A DNA stretch of 11,126 nucleotides. Source: Cyclostephanos tholiformis. Taxonomy: Eukaryota; Bacillariophyta; Thalassiosirophyceae; Thalassiosirales; Thalassiosiraceae. The first letter of the stretch is position 1. Each line of letters starts with the position of its first letter. The stretch is taken from assembly GCA_036939975.1 (NCBI GenBank), contig JALLPB010002478.1, forward strand, positions 1-11,126. Reading direction: 5' to 3'. The position numbers were made by a program, and so were the translations under genes. The notes below the pieces were generated by a model. That model worked only from the letters and a program-made list of their open reading frames with translations, did not search any database and was not told where the DNA came from. This document shows positions 1-8,600 of the stretch, piece by piece.

Positions 1-112
1 TATCTGTGTAGACTAATTCGGGGGCGGGGAACACGATGGTGATGTCAGAATTGACGTGGGGGGTCGATGGGGCGGGTTTATTAGTATTTTTAGTTTGCTT
101 GACGTAGGGTCG

Positions 113-1564
113 CTATATCGACCCTGACCAACAAGGAGATAGCTTGCTATATTTGTCTTCTTCGCAAATTTTTCTCCAATCGGTGACGCCGCTGGCGAGG
201 GTTTTTTTTAGTTTGTATTTCAGTGATGTTAGGTTCAGGTGCATGTGGACTGCACGGTGATTGCTGTCTGCGCCATCGTCTACTACTTGGCAGTTTTTTA
301 CGCGCTTGTGGAGTGATGATGAGCACACGATAAGGTCTAGCATGTGGGAGTCGGGCAGGTCTGTGGTGGTGGGTCGATGACTGGTCCATGTGCCATAGCC
401 TGGTCCAGCGGCTTTGCACTCGAAGAAAGTGTTCATGACTCGAAGACGATGCGCGAGATAGAGTGTAAGGAGGCTTTCGCCTTTGGCGTTTCGTTTCGAG
501 AAGCCATGTGGACCAAGGGTTGGGTGAAAGTCAGTGGACTGGAGGTCGGTGGACGTGCCAATGTTGGCATTGACGTCTGCGCCCATGATGATGTTGGTGT
601 CTGTGGGGAGTTGGCCGATTAGAGTGTCGAGGGTGTTGAGGAAGCGTGTGTAGGTGCTGTCGTCGCCGGTTTTGGTGCATGGATGGTAAACAGATGCAAG
701 TGTGAGGGCAAGGTGCTTGCGACCCTTCTTACCACGAACCTGTTTTCCTAATCTGTCGTGACTGTTGAGGATGATGTTGATACTTATGTATCGCCCTGCG
801 AATTCGCTGGTCGCATCAGTTGTTATCGGTGGTCTGGCTCCCGCGGCTTTCCAGCCATCATAATAGCGGGGGGAAAGGATGATGGCGACATCCCGGAAAT
901 TGTGGTTGCCCTTTCCGCCATTGTGTCTGAAGGCATGATACCCGTTGATGACTTCGTAGAAGGCATCATCCTCCAACCAAGTCTCTTGGACGAAGTAGAC
1001 TTCGAGACCTCTGGTTGTCATCACGTTAATGAGATGCTCATAGCGTGTGTAGTCGTGGGGCACGGTGGTGACGAGGTTACCGTCAGAGTCTCGGGGAAGG
1101 CGGCAAAGTCCATGGGTATTTTGGGTGGCATATGTGTTGATATCAAGGAGGCGGGTTGGGGGTGATAGGCGATGCAAGACTGTTGTTGCGGGGACACTGT
1201 GGTAGTCGTTTGGGGGAGTGTGGGGGTCGATGGAGGCAGTAAAATCAGGGTGTGTGTCCTCGTCTGATGGAGGGATGTGCCATGAGCTGTTGGTGGAAGC
1301 ATCGATAGGTGGCGTGGTCTGTGCGGTAGTGTTATTGGTAATTAAGGGTAAATAGTGCCATGACATATGTATGGTATCATCTGACCAAGTAGTAATCGCG
1401 TCGTCTGAGTGGTTACGCCAGGGGGTGTTGTCGGTGTCAGATATGTATACGTGTGGTTGCATCCTTTCGGGGGCTATCGTTCCATGTGGTGATAAGTTGG
1501 TGTTATTGAGGTCGGTGACAGCCAGGCCGATGGAGGGTGTTGTTCGTCGTGCCACTGCTGTCAT
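113..1564 (-). CDS. Retrotransposon ORF2, endonuclease (EEP) domain, partial, with in-frame stop
   Basis: The frame gives 483 residues. Residues 1-135 are a Thr/Pro/His/Asn/Asp-rich leader that may be poorly constrained. The endonuclease domain covers about residues 138-445: an N-terminal LLDINTYATQNTHGL segment, the metal-binding FVQETWL (Glu194), GADVNANIG (Asp330, Asn332), GTWTSH around 391-396, MLDLIVCS (Asp410) and the terminal DSNHRAVHMHL with Asp433 and His436. These are the expected catalytic elements of an APE-like nuclease that nicks the target for target-primed reverse transcription. The TAG at 113-115 is probably a mutation, because the same frame stays open to position 2 and ends in LVYTD, resembling the linker before the reverse transcriptase in related elements. 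The first ATG overlaps the TGA of the upstream frame as ATGA. Confidence is high for the domain and lower for the exact start. Confidence 0.85.
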   Translation of the reverse strand: MTAVARRTTPSIGLAVTDLNNTNLSPHGTIAPERMQPHVYISDTDNTPWRNHSDDAITTWSDDTIHMSWHYLPLITNNTTAQTTPPIDASTNSSWHIPPSDEDTHPDFTASIDPHTPPNDYHSVPATTVLHRLSPPTRLLDINTYATQNTHGLCRLPRDSDGNLVTTVPHDYTRYEHLINVMTTRGLEVYFVQETWLEDDAFYEVINGYHAFRHNGGKGNHNFRDVAIILSPRYYDGWKAAGARPPITTDATSEFAGRYISINIILNSHDRLGKQVRGKKGRKHLALTLASVYHPCTKTGDDSTYTRFLNTLDTLIGQLPTDTNIIMGADVNANIGTSTDLQSTDFHPTLGPHGFSKRNAKGESLLTLYLAHRLRVMNTFFECKAAGPGYGTWTSHRPTTTDLPDSHMLDLIVCSSSLHKRVKNCQVVDDGADSNHRAVHMHLNLTSLKYKLKKTLASGVTDWRKICEEDKYSKLSPCWSGSI

Positions 1565-1839
1565 TGATCTGGTGATACGTCACAGTGGTGCGGTGGTGCG
1601 GTCTGCATGTGGATTGTGAGGGATCGTGGTGGTGTAGTGGTGGTGCGTGGGAGAAGGGAGAGCGATGGCAACATCATGTCGGTCGGTGTGTGTGAGAGAT
1701 GGTTGTTGGTCTGCAGTGTGGATGTGGGTGAGGATGGAGTTATTATGGATTGGCGCTGTTGCGGCGTTGTCATCCAGATGGTCGGCGAGGTGAGTTGCGG
1801 TGTCGTGGGTGATGTTGTTGTGGAATGTGTGATGGTTAT

Positions 1840-2274
1840 TCAGGAGATTGTGGACGGAATCGTGGACGAAGTCATGTAGTGCGGCGTCAAGGATGAGCGC
1901 TGTAGCCGAGAGGGATGCTTCGATTTGTTCGTGGATGATTGAGATGTCGTTGTTGATGGGTCGGGCGCTGGAGGTGGCCGCAGGGGCGTTCGGTGGGAAG
2001 ATTTGAACTTGTTTGAGGAGCCATTTGATGCTGTGTCGTTGTTGGCGTGGAGCAAAGTGGATGGGGGTCGTGAGGGCCTGTCGATCTCGTCGTCATTGGC
2101 GGCGAAGACTGCGCCTGTGCGCGGTGCAGAGGGTGCGGCAGCGATGTCGCGGCGTCGCGGGTTTTGGGCACGAAGGTGGAGTAGGGTCGTGGTGTGTTGG
2201 TGGGGGAAAGACAGGTGGAAGGCCAGGCGGGTAGTACCATCGCCATAGCCGTGGTCGGTCGTCGTGGCCGCCAT
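1840..2274 (-). CDS. Candidate retrotransposon ORF1, low complexity
   Basis: This 144-residue frame starts at an ATG in a favourable context (CCATGG) about 290 bp inside the right edge of the retrotransposon. It is rich in Ser, Thr, Pro, His and Arg and has no CCHC zinc knuckle, RRM or coiled coil that I can see, so I cannot name a function. The position 5' of the endonuclease frame fits ORF1 of a non-LTR element, which usually encodes an RNA-binding protein. After the TGA at 1840-1842 the same frame stays open to 1561, where its stop overlaps the ATG of ORF2 as ATGA. That suggests an original ORF1 of about 237 codons with one nonsense change. The G/T-biased + strand makes long - strand frames likely by chance, so support is weak. 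Confidence 0.35.
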   Translation of the reverse strand: MAATTTDHGYGDGTTRLAFHLSFPHQHTTTLLHLRAQNPRRRDIAAAPSAPRTGAVFAANDDEIDRPSRPPSTLLHANNDTASNGSSNKFKSSHRTPLRPPPAPDPSTTTSQSSTNKSKHPSRLQRSSLTPHYMTSSTIPSTIS

Positions 2275-2560
2275 GGTTGGGAGGTGTGAGGCGTGGGGGT
2301 CGGAGGGAAAAAAGAGGAGGGGAGAACGTTTTGGTACTAGTTCCTATGTTGATTGCGCCGATTTTGTCAGCGATTGTTGTGGTTGTGTTCGAGGAACCGA
2401 ACGCAGACCATGATCGATCGGAACGGGGTTTTGGCGCCATTATTGGCGTGACGCCGGCGGCAGGGCCGCGAGGGAGTAGGTGTTATTTGCTTAGTTCGGG
2501 GTCGTTATGTTGGTGGCCAATCCGGACTCTCACACGTGTGCGGGTCGTCACGAATTAATG
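2275..2560 (-). other. Probable 5' leader of the retrotransposon
   Basis: This is GC-rich sequence upstream of the candidate ORF1 ATG, with the same composition as the rest of the element. Frames here are short and compositionally biased, and I recognise no coding signal. It may carry the internal promoter typical of non-LTR elements, but no motif was identified. Confidence 0.35.
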
Positions 2561-2819
2561 GCCTATACTAAGTAGTAGTCAGTTATTTGATGATGAATGA
2601 GGTTCTCACACATTTCTCATGAATACGGTTATCAAATAGATCGTTGAGAAGATAGACACATTTCCGTGTATATAAATCCTTCTGTGTCAACTTTGAAGCA
2701 ACAACTGATTGTTGGAGTTCCCTGGTATCCCTAAAATTAAGCTGCGAAAATCGGCTCTGATTGGTAGTATTGATCATCACCAAAGACTTACTTGTTTTAT
2801 GTTTGGTGCTCGCCTTGTT

Positions 2820-2851
2820 TTGTATGAATTGTAAAGATACAATTCATACAA
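2820..2851. repeat. 14-bp perfect inverted repeat in MULE A intron 4
   Basis: Arms TTGTATGAATTGTA (2820-2833) and TACAATTCATACAA (2838-2851) surround a 4-nt loop, giving a strong RNA hairpin in either strand's transcript. Confidence 0.9.
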
Positions 2852-2884
2852 CACATGTTGATGAAATTATATGATTCATATAAG

Positions 2885-2913
2885 TACAAATCATACATGA
2901 CATGGGTATGATA
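2885..2913. repeat. 29-bp intron-shared repeat, copy in intron 4
   Basis: This copy begins TACAAATCATACATGACATG. Related copies lie at 3373-3401 in intron 3 (26 of 29 identical by eye) and 4178-4206 in intron 2 (25 of 29). A near-complementary half just upstream at 2871-2880 makes an imperfect hairpin. Confidence 0.8.
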
Positions 2914-2915
2914 CA

Positions 2916-2960
2916 GTACGAATCATGTTAGTACGAATCATGTTAGTATGAATTGTGTAA
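2916..2960. repeat. 15-bp tandem repeat, three units
   Basis: Units GTACGAATCATGTTA at 2916-2930 and 2931-2945 are identical, and a third diverged unit, GTATGAATTGTGTAA, fills 2946-2960. A partial fourth begins GTATGAA at 2961. Similar GTATGAATCGTA units recur near 3465 and 4129. Confidence 0.9.
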
Positions 2961-3276
2961 GTATGAAAAATACATGAGACAAACAGACCAACCTTTGCTC
3001 CATGCTTGGTGTGATTATTCATTGATTCAACTGGAGAAGTGGTCATGGCATCATATGACATGCTTATTGTCCTCTGAATGTAATTTGCAAGGAAATGTTC
3101 TTTGGTTGAGATTTTTACCTGATACATTTCAACTGCTTCTTTTAGTTCTTGTGTAATGAATCCATCAGCATACATCTTAGCAATGACCTTGGTTAATGTT
3201 GAATGTGACTTCACATGCTGAGATTTATTTTCAAACACACATGCTTGATGCATGAATAATTTGTAAACCCATTCAC

Positions 3277-3530
3277 CTGTAAAGAAGGAATAATGTGGGC
3301 TTGAATATTTTAACAATGTTGTTAGAATGAATTGTATAAGTTCATGCACAGACATAATACGATTTGGATGAATACAAATCATATATTACATGGGTATGAA
3401 AGTATATGATTTGTATAATTACAAATCATAGAACACATCGGTATGAAAGAGAATGAATCATGTTCGTATGAATCGTAAAAGTGGCGTGAATATTAATATA
3501 CAATGAGAGTACACCAATTGCACATCTTAC
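3277..3530 (-). other. Intron 3 of MULE A (254 nt), palindrome-bearing
   Basis: The donor is GTAAGATG and the acceptor CTTCTTTACAG after a pyrimidine tract. Splicing joins ...HVEVL to GEWVYKLF through a split GGT codon. Without splicing the frame hits a stop 20 codons into the intron. The interior carries the same palindrome family as introns 2 and 4. Confidence 0.75.
3373..3430. repeat. Palindrome cluster in MULE A intron 3
   Basis: It contains the shared 29-bp repeat at 3373-3401, then a perfect hairpin of arms TATGATTTGTA (3405-3415) and TACAAATCATA (3420-3430) with a 4-nt loop. Confidence 0.85.
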
Positions 3531-4080
3531 CAAGAACTTCCACATGTTCACACTTGTCCAGTAATGGATATAGGTCCTTCTTGAATGACTGCCATATGCC
3601 ATGGAAGGTGCACAGCATCACTTTGGACTGTTTGAATTCATCCATTGTTGCTATGGCAGACTGAAATGGACGATACTCTGATTCATCCTCATCAGTGAGA
3701 ACCATCCTATTCATCTTACATATGTTGGCAGAATAGAGATAAGGGAATGCAAACTTGTATATAATGTCAAAAACCCACTTTTTACCAGACGGGATGATAG
3801 TCATATTTACTGGCACTGTGTCTCCTGAGGATGAACGCACAGCTGCAACAAACAGTTCACAATTTCATTAGTAGCAAATGACAATAGAACCATCCATTCA
3901 GAAGAATCAGGTATAAGTTTGTCCCTCCGGATTTTAAATATACTAGTCTCAATATCAGCAGATGATGGTAACTGTATCCCTCCTTTGGCCTGATTCCCAT
4001 CCTTTCGTGGACGACCCTTGGGATAAGCAAACAATCCTTTGCCACTCTTGTGAAGAACATAATAGTAATTAATTCCTTCA

Positions 4081-4268
4081 CTAGCAAAGAAACGATATGG
4101 ATAGGGATGACAAAGTGTGATTCATGTTAGTATGAATCGTATAATTGCGAGATGAATTCTAATATAATTTGTACAGGTACAAATCATACATCACATGTAT
4201 ATGAGATGGTATGATTTGTATAGTAACAAATCATATAAATGGTAATGGACAATGTTACTGTCACTCAC
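4081..4268 (-). other. Intron 2 of MULE A (188 nt), palindrome-bearing
   Basis: The donor is GTGAGTGA and the acceptor TTTGCTAG. Splicing joins ...IIKYLE to NEGINYYY through a split AAT codon, so phase is kept. The interior holds several copies of the TACAAATCATA palindrome family, described separately. Confidence 0.7.
4167..4235. repeat. Palindrome cluster in MULE A intron 2
   Basis: It contains a 7-bp hairpin (arms 4167-4173 and 4178-4184, 4-nt loop), the shared 29-bp repeat at 4178-4206, and a 10-bp hairpin with arms TATGATTTGT (4210-4219) and ACAAATCATA (4226-4235) around a 6-nt loop. Confidence 0.85.
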
Positions 4269-4468
4269 TTTTCTAAATACTTGATGATTTTTTCAGCTTC
4301 GCTATCAGTAGCCAAAATTCCATTGCCAATGTTCAGCATTGCTAGAGCTTTTTCATTACGGTTTAACAGTGTTTTAGGCAAGAAGGTTCCAACATCGTCA
4401 ACATTTAAGTCCTTCAAAAATTCACTGATGACAGTGGGTGCAACATTAAGATCATACAACTTAGTAAG

Positions 4469-4545
4469 CTGAATAAGACAACAGAGTAACATTAGTTGTA
4501 AGTACAAAATTTATACATCAAAATTGAAATAATGAAATTACTTAC
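4469..4545 (-). other. Intron 1 of MULE A (77 nt)
   Basis: On the - strand the donor is GTAAGTAA, a CTAAT branch-site-like motif lies near the 3' end, and the acceptor is TTATTCAG. It joins ...KDIST to LTKLYDLN in phase 0. It lacks the palindromic repeats found in the three longer introns. Confidence 0.75.
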
Positions 4546-4835
4546 GGTTGATATATCTTTATCTGTCATTTCCTTCGATCTCTTCGACATTGCGTTATCA
4601 GCAATAGGAAGATGGTTACAATGATCAACACAACTATTCTTATGAAGGAACCATTCATCATCCAAGGAGAGATAAATGTGAAGTTTCATGGTGCATTTTT
4701 CATCATTAGATGGCGACCTAGAAGTGACTCTCCGTCTTGCTTTGGCTTCCACTTTCTTACTCTGCGGAGCTGGATTTTTAGAAATCAGCCTCTTCCGTGC
4801 TACTTTCTTAGTCTTACTTGCCATGTCAAGGGTGC

Positions 4836-4926
4836 CTACATGTTGTGTAATTCATTTTTTTCCAATTTCGACAATATGAATCAAAGCTTTATGAATCAGG
4901 GTAGTATAACTTATAGTACCACTTAC
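4836..4926 (-). other. Possible 5'-UTR intron of MULE A (91 nt)
   Basis: Reading the - strand there is a consensus donor ATAG/GTAAGTGG at 4926 and an ACATGTAG acceptor ending at 4836, 11 bp upstream of the ATG. There is no coding frame on the upstream side to confirm it. Confidence 0.35.
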
Positions 4927-4939
4927 CTATGTGTTGTAT

Positions 4940-4969
4940 AAATCATATTGTTATAAATCACATGATTTA
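4940..4969. repeat. Palindrome-family copy upstream of MULE A
   Basis: TAAATCA (4954-4960) and TGATTTA (4963-4969) are perfect arms around 2 nt, preceded by another AAATCAT at 4940-4946. It resembles the intron palindromes but lies about 120 bp 5' of the ATG. Confidence 0.6.
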
Positions 4970-5186
4970 GCGATGAATTCGCTGTGTTAATTTCACCTAG
5001 TTAAATCATAATTTAGACTTAGAGATTTTTTGGAACAAACAAATTGGTTTCCCCCTTGTCCCTAGGTTGGGAGGAACTCGCAGAAATATGTACCACGAAA
5101 AAATGAAAAATTCGATCCACATGAATGAAAACCATTCGAAAAATTGGATTGTAAGAATTGAAATGGAGGCTATTTAGCATTCCCCC

Positions 5187-5230
5187 ATTCATTGACCGCA
5201 CTCATTTTTGTACTGATCCTTTAACCTCAC
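5187..5230 (+). repeat. Left terminal inverted repeat of MULE B
   Basis: Two exact blocks, 5187-5208 (containing CATTGACCGCACTCATTTT) and 5212-5230 (ACTGATCCTTTAACCTCAC), are separated by 3 nt. Both match the reverse complement of 9519-9562 with the same 3-nt gap, so 41 of 44 positions agree. Confidence 0.95.
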
Positions 5231-5655
5231 CAAAACATGCTTCCCCGAAGAAATAGTCATTTTGGCACTTTTTGATCTGTCTTCGGAAAGCAGAACAAGA
5301 CACCCATCACAGTTGCAACACATGCATGTTTATAACCCTCACCAATTGTGCCGTGGCCCTATGTTTTTGTCACTAAATTCAAGTATTGTAATTCTTTGGT
5401 ATCACTAATTAAACCAAATGAAACTTCTTACTCTCACTAAATGATAACATTCTAATTCATATGTCTCACCATTTGGACTACTAGTAATCCATTGGTGTCA
5501 CCGTATTGCAATGTTTTTTCCTCACTAAATCATACTAATTGTTCATTGACCTCACCAATTGATCTAATCAAAATCCACTAGCGTCACTAAAGAAATAGTC
5601 AGAATTCAAAGGCCTCATGAATAAGACCACTCAATCCCTAAATGACACTTAATCC
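5226..5655 (+). repeat. Left subterminal array of YTCACYAAWT motifs, about 31 bp apart
   Basis: Copies start (at TCAC or a one-base variant) at 5227, 5257, 5307, 5339, 5370, 5402, 5434, 5466, 5498, 5522, 5552, 5584, 5615 and 5645. Most steps are 30-32 bp, with one of 24 and one of 50. The array begins inside the terminal repeat and ends just beyond the transposase stop, so it makes up the whole 3' non-coding region. Spacers are AT-rich and diverged, while the short core is kept. The uniform step is close to three turns of B-DNA. Confidence 0.85.
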
Positions 5656-5685
5656 TAAACTCATCATCCCATACCCCTCACTCAT

Positions 5686-8600
5686 TCATGCGTACCCTAT
5701 CTCTGTCCCCCAATCATTGGTTGCTTCGTTTACCGTACCCTTCTTCCTCTTTGGTTTGATCTCCTCCAAGATGCCCTTCTTCCTCTTACCTTCATGAGGG
5801 CGCCCTGCCTTGTTTGGTCCGGTGTATGGTGGGCAGTATCTTATGGTCAAGTCTGGCTGCTCAGTCTATTTGAGGCTCTCCATACTGAAATCACACAAGG
5901 AATTCTAGTCGTGGGGGTATTGGAGTTGCCACATCTCTGTAGTCCACCACTTTGGCATACAATTGATTGGTGTCAGAGTCTTCACCCTACCACTCTTGAC
6001 AACTGCCACCATGTGGTTGCAGGGCACACCCTCAGTGTTTGCCTTGCCACATGTACACCCTCCAAAGTGGGAGCCCTTCACTGATTCTTTCACAAACCAT
6101 GCCCTCCTCTCTGCGCGATTACTATAGGAAACCCTAAAAGTCCACGTATCATCATACTCTCCCAGAGTAATATGATAGTTATGGAAATCTACATTTGCAA
6201 ATATCTCATCTTTCAACTTGTTTCCATAAGGTGTCAATGTATCAGTCCAATCATGTGCCATCTTCTTCTTTTGATAAAAATGCCGGCTCTCTAAATCCAA
6301 GATCAGCTTCATGGACTGCATGACATCAACAGCAGTCCTATCCCGTGCAGGTTTGTTGGCTTGGTTCATTGATTCTACCAAAGATGAGGCAGACCGCCCA
6401 TACATGAAGATATTCTCCAGGTCTTGGCTGCACCTGGCCCCAGGAAACTGCTCCTCATCTTGCAGCGAATTGATGTACTTGAGAGTCTTGTCACTCATTA
6501 ATGTGGAACAGTTGTGCTTGATCTTTTCAATCTCTTCTTTAGTACTTGCACACAGGAGCTTATCATACAGCCATGAACCAGAATATGCCTTCTTGCCTCC
6601 CTTACAGTACTTCTTGATGTTCTTCCTCTTATGGTATGAGCAGTGGAAATGGCCTGCTGCAGGAAGTACCTTTTTCACTGACTCAACCAATCCCTTTGCC
6701 TGATCGGTGATGAAAGTTTTGTTGGAGTTATTAAGGCAAGGATGCTGTTCTTTTGCAAATTCAAAAAATGCTTCCCAACCAGCTTTGTCCTCGTTTCCAA
6801 ATAAAATGGCAAAAGCAATCGGAGATGTGTTTCCATTAGCAGTAGAACCATAGCATGAAAATAAGGTGTACTTGCCAAAATTCATATGTGCCGCGTCTGC
6901 TTGGAACACATCCTGAAGATATGGAACAACTGCATTGGAATAGCTCATAGAAAACAAGACTTCTCCACAGAATTGTGGCGTGGGGTCACCAATCATCTGG
7001 ATCCCCAAGCCACCACTTTGGAGCATCTGTTTGTTGAGAATCTTCCACTCAAACAGATACTCCTTCTTCATGTCACGTGTCATGCTAATCCCCTCCGACA
7101 AGAGTCAATCAGACTCTTCCTGAACCACAACTTTCTCCAACATTGCCATAACATCCTCGGCTGTTTTGTATATGCTCTTCACCTTGTGACCTCTGTCGGA
7201 TGCTTCCCTCAACATTGCCTTGGTGTACTGCGCATTCATGGTCGGGTCTCCAAAAAGTTCAAACCTGCACTGCATCTTAGCATTCTGTACCGGACATAGA
7301 GGCGCAGGAGATTTACAATATCCTTGTGGGACATGTTAGGGCGTTCAGAAATGCTCTCTTTGATAAGTGGCACAAGCCACCTGCTCTTGATAGGTGACCT
7401 GGATTGGCGTTTCTTCCTCTTGGTGCTATTTTCTGCCACACCCTCTTCTCCAAGAATATCAACACCACCATCTTGTTCTTCATCTTCATCTCAATCACTG
7501 TCCTTGTTGGAGTCAGCCTCGTTGCCCCGATCCTCATCTGCATCATCACCTGGTTGAGTAGAACTAAAATGTGGAATGGTTCTGATTAGGGACCTATCAT
7601 ACTCATTCACAGTCCACCCTCGGTCACATGATAGTGTTGCCCTAAGCTTGAATTGGGCACCACCCCTTCCATCAAAATGCATGCGCCTATTGCAACTCCG
7701 AACGTTGGCAACTTCAATATAGTGCAAATTGGCCTCCTCAGCTATACGCAATAGAAGAACTTCCTTGCTGGGATAGTTGTGGTTAACACACATTGGCTGG
7801 GATTCAATGGCACTCATTGATCTCAGGAATGGGGTGGTCACACCGGTATGATGATTATCATCATCATACACATCATTCTCAATCTCATTTTCAAGCAATC
7901 TCCTCAACTTTGCTTTTTTAGCCAGCAGGCCATCTGTGTATTTCTTGTGTGCTTGCCTCCATTTCTTGATCTCTGCATCAGCGGCAGCCTTAGTCATCCC
8001 CGAAGTATCAGGCCTCTCAGGACCCCCTCTGGTCAAATTTTGCCCATGCCTATCATTTGTGTCCCTATAATATGACATATCAGATGGTGCTTCCTCATCG
8101 GCAAAATCACTGTCATCATCATAATTTATGTTTGACTTGACAATCCCTAACTCATTGTACATTTTGACATCCTGTTCCACAACATAGTCATCATCACCTA
8201 TTTCTAATCCATCGCACTCATCAGTAGTGGCAGCAGCAGCAGTTGCCTCCACAGGTACGTTTGGTGGGTCTGGGGGGTTTGGTTGTCCAACCAAAGATGC
8301 GTACACACTGGCAAGTTATGGAACACCCTCGTTAGCTGACCTCTGCAGAAATCACTTGACGATTGCTATTGGTGAGCGGTTTTTAGTGTTTGATGATTCC
8401 AATGGTGCAGGATCAAGCTCAGTATATTCCTCCTCATATACGTCTGGGTCAATCTCATCTGAGTTTATGAAGCCCATAAAACCTTTCCGAGGCGAGGTCC
8501 TCTTGGGCCGCTCTGCTGCAGTGTCACTGTCCTTGTTAGTCTCTCTCCTGCTTCGACCCCGACGCAACTCCACATAATCATTTACATAATCAGGGTCTTT

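Larger units (their letters stand above)
1..2560 (-). mobile_element. Non-LTR (LINE-like) retrotransposon, 5' part
   Basis: This block is GC-rich with a strong G/T bias on the + strand, and it changes to AT-rich sequence at about 2560. On the - strand, read right to left, it holds about 290 bp of leader, a low-complexity ORF1-like frame, and an endonuclease domain of the exonuclease/endonuclease/phosphatase fold. Endonuclease followed by reverse transcriptase is the standard ORF2 order of APE-type non-LTR elements; here the reverse transcriptase would lie beyond position 1. The right boundary is set only by the change in composition and the end of the neighbouring transposase exon. The 3' end, any poly-A tail and any target-site duplication are out of view. 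Confidence 0.8.
2814..2992 (-). other. Intron 4 of MULE A (179 nt), palindrome-bearing
   Basis: The donor GTTGGT is weaker than in the other introns, and the acceptor is ACAAAACAAG. The junction is phase 0 and joins ...HTKHGAK to ASTKHKTSK, a sensible continuation. The interior is almost entirely short palindromes and 15-bp tandem units. Confidence 0.6.
2583..4824 (-). pseudogene. MULE A: broken MULE/FAR1-type transposase gene with introns
   Basis: The spliced model has exons at 4824-4546, 4468-4269, 4080-3531, 3276-2993 and 2813-2583, about 514 codons, and reading phase agrees at every splice junction. Exon 1 is basic with a C/H cluster (SCVDHCNHLP) like the FAR1-type DNA-binding region. 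Exon 2 ends in AEKIIKYLE, joining NEGINYYYVLHKSGKG. Exon 3 continues to LFVAAVRSSSGDTVPV, KWVFDIIYKFAFP, the second catalytic Asp in LTDEDESEY and the C-x2-H motif MLCTFH. Exon 4 carries the catalytic Glu in TTSPVESMNNH. Two defects are visible. The frame shifts at 3856-3860, where the stretch bearing the first Asp should be. The last exon stops at 2583 beside the retrotransposon boundary, with no SWIM finger. The superfamily is fairly sure; family membership is inference. It is a separate lineage from the gene at 5686-8759. Confidence 0.75.
4825..5186. other. AT-rich interval between the two MULEs
   Basis: Apart from the possible leader intron and a palindrome copy, I see no gene here. It should include the 5' end of MULE A, but I found no inverted partner for it, as its other end is probably lost at about 2560. 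Diverged outer sequence of the next element's terminal repeat may extend left of 5187. Confidence 0.4.

Noticed and set aside
758..1165. A 135-codon + strand frame and similar + strand frames in 344-2558
   Set aside because: They lie opposite the endonuclease frame in G/T-biased DNA and have no domain-like content.
3843..3890. A 48-nt intron in MULE A with CTACTAAT branch and TTGTTGCAG acceptor
   Set aside because: Splicing it does not restore frame, and translating straight through gives ELFVAAVRSSSG, a better match to the family. A deletion explains the frame change.
2820..4969. CRISPR array or riboswitch-like interpretation of the short repeated palindromes
   Set aside because: Spacing is irregular, units diverge, and they sit in introns of a eukaryotic-type gene.
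5794..6703. + strand frames of 96 and 130 codons opposite the MULE B transposase
   Set aside because: They are shadows of the strongly supported - strand catalytic domain.
7105..7493. A variant genetic code with TGA or TAG read as sense
   Set aside because: TGA, TAG and TAA all occur in frame, along with a frameshift and a deletion, and the MULE B tail ends naturally at a TGA. Decay is simpler.
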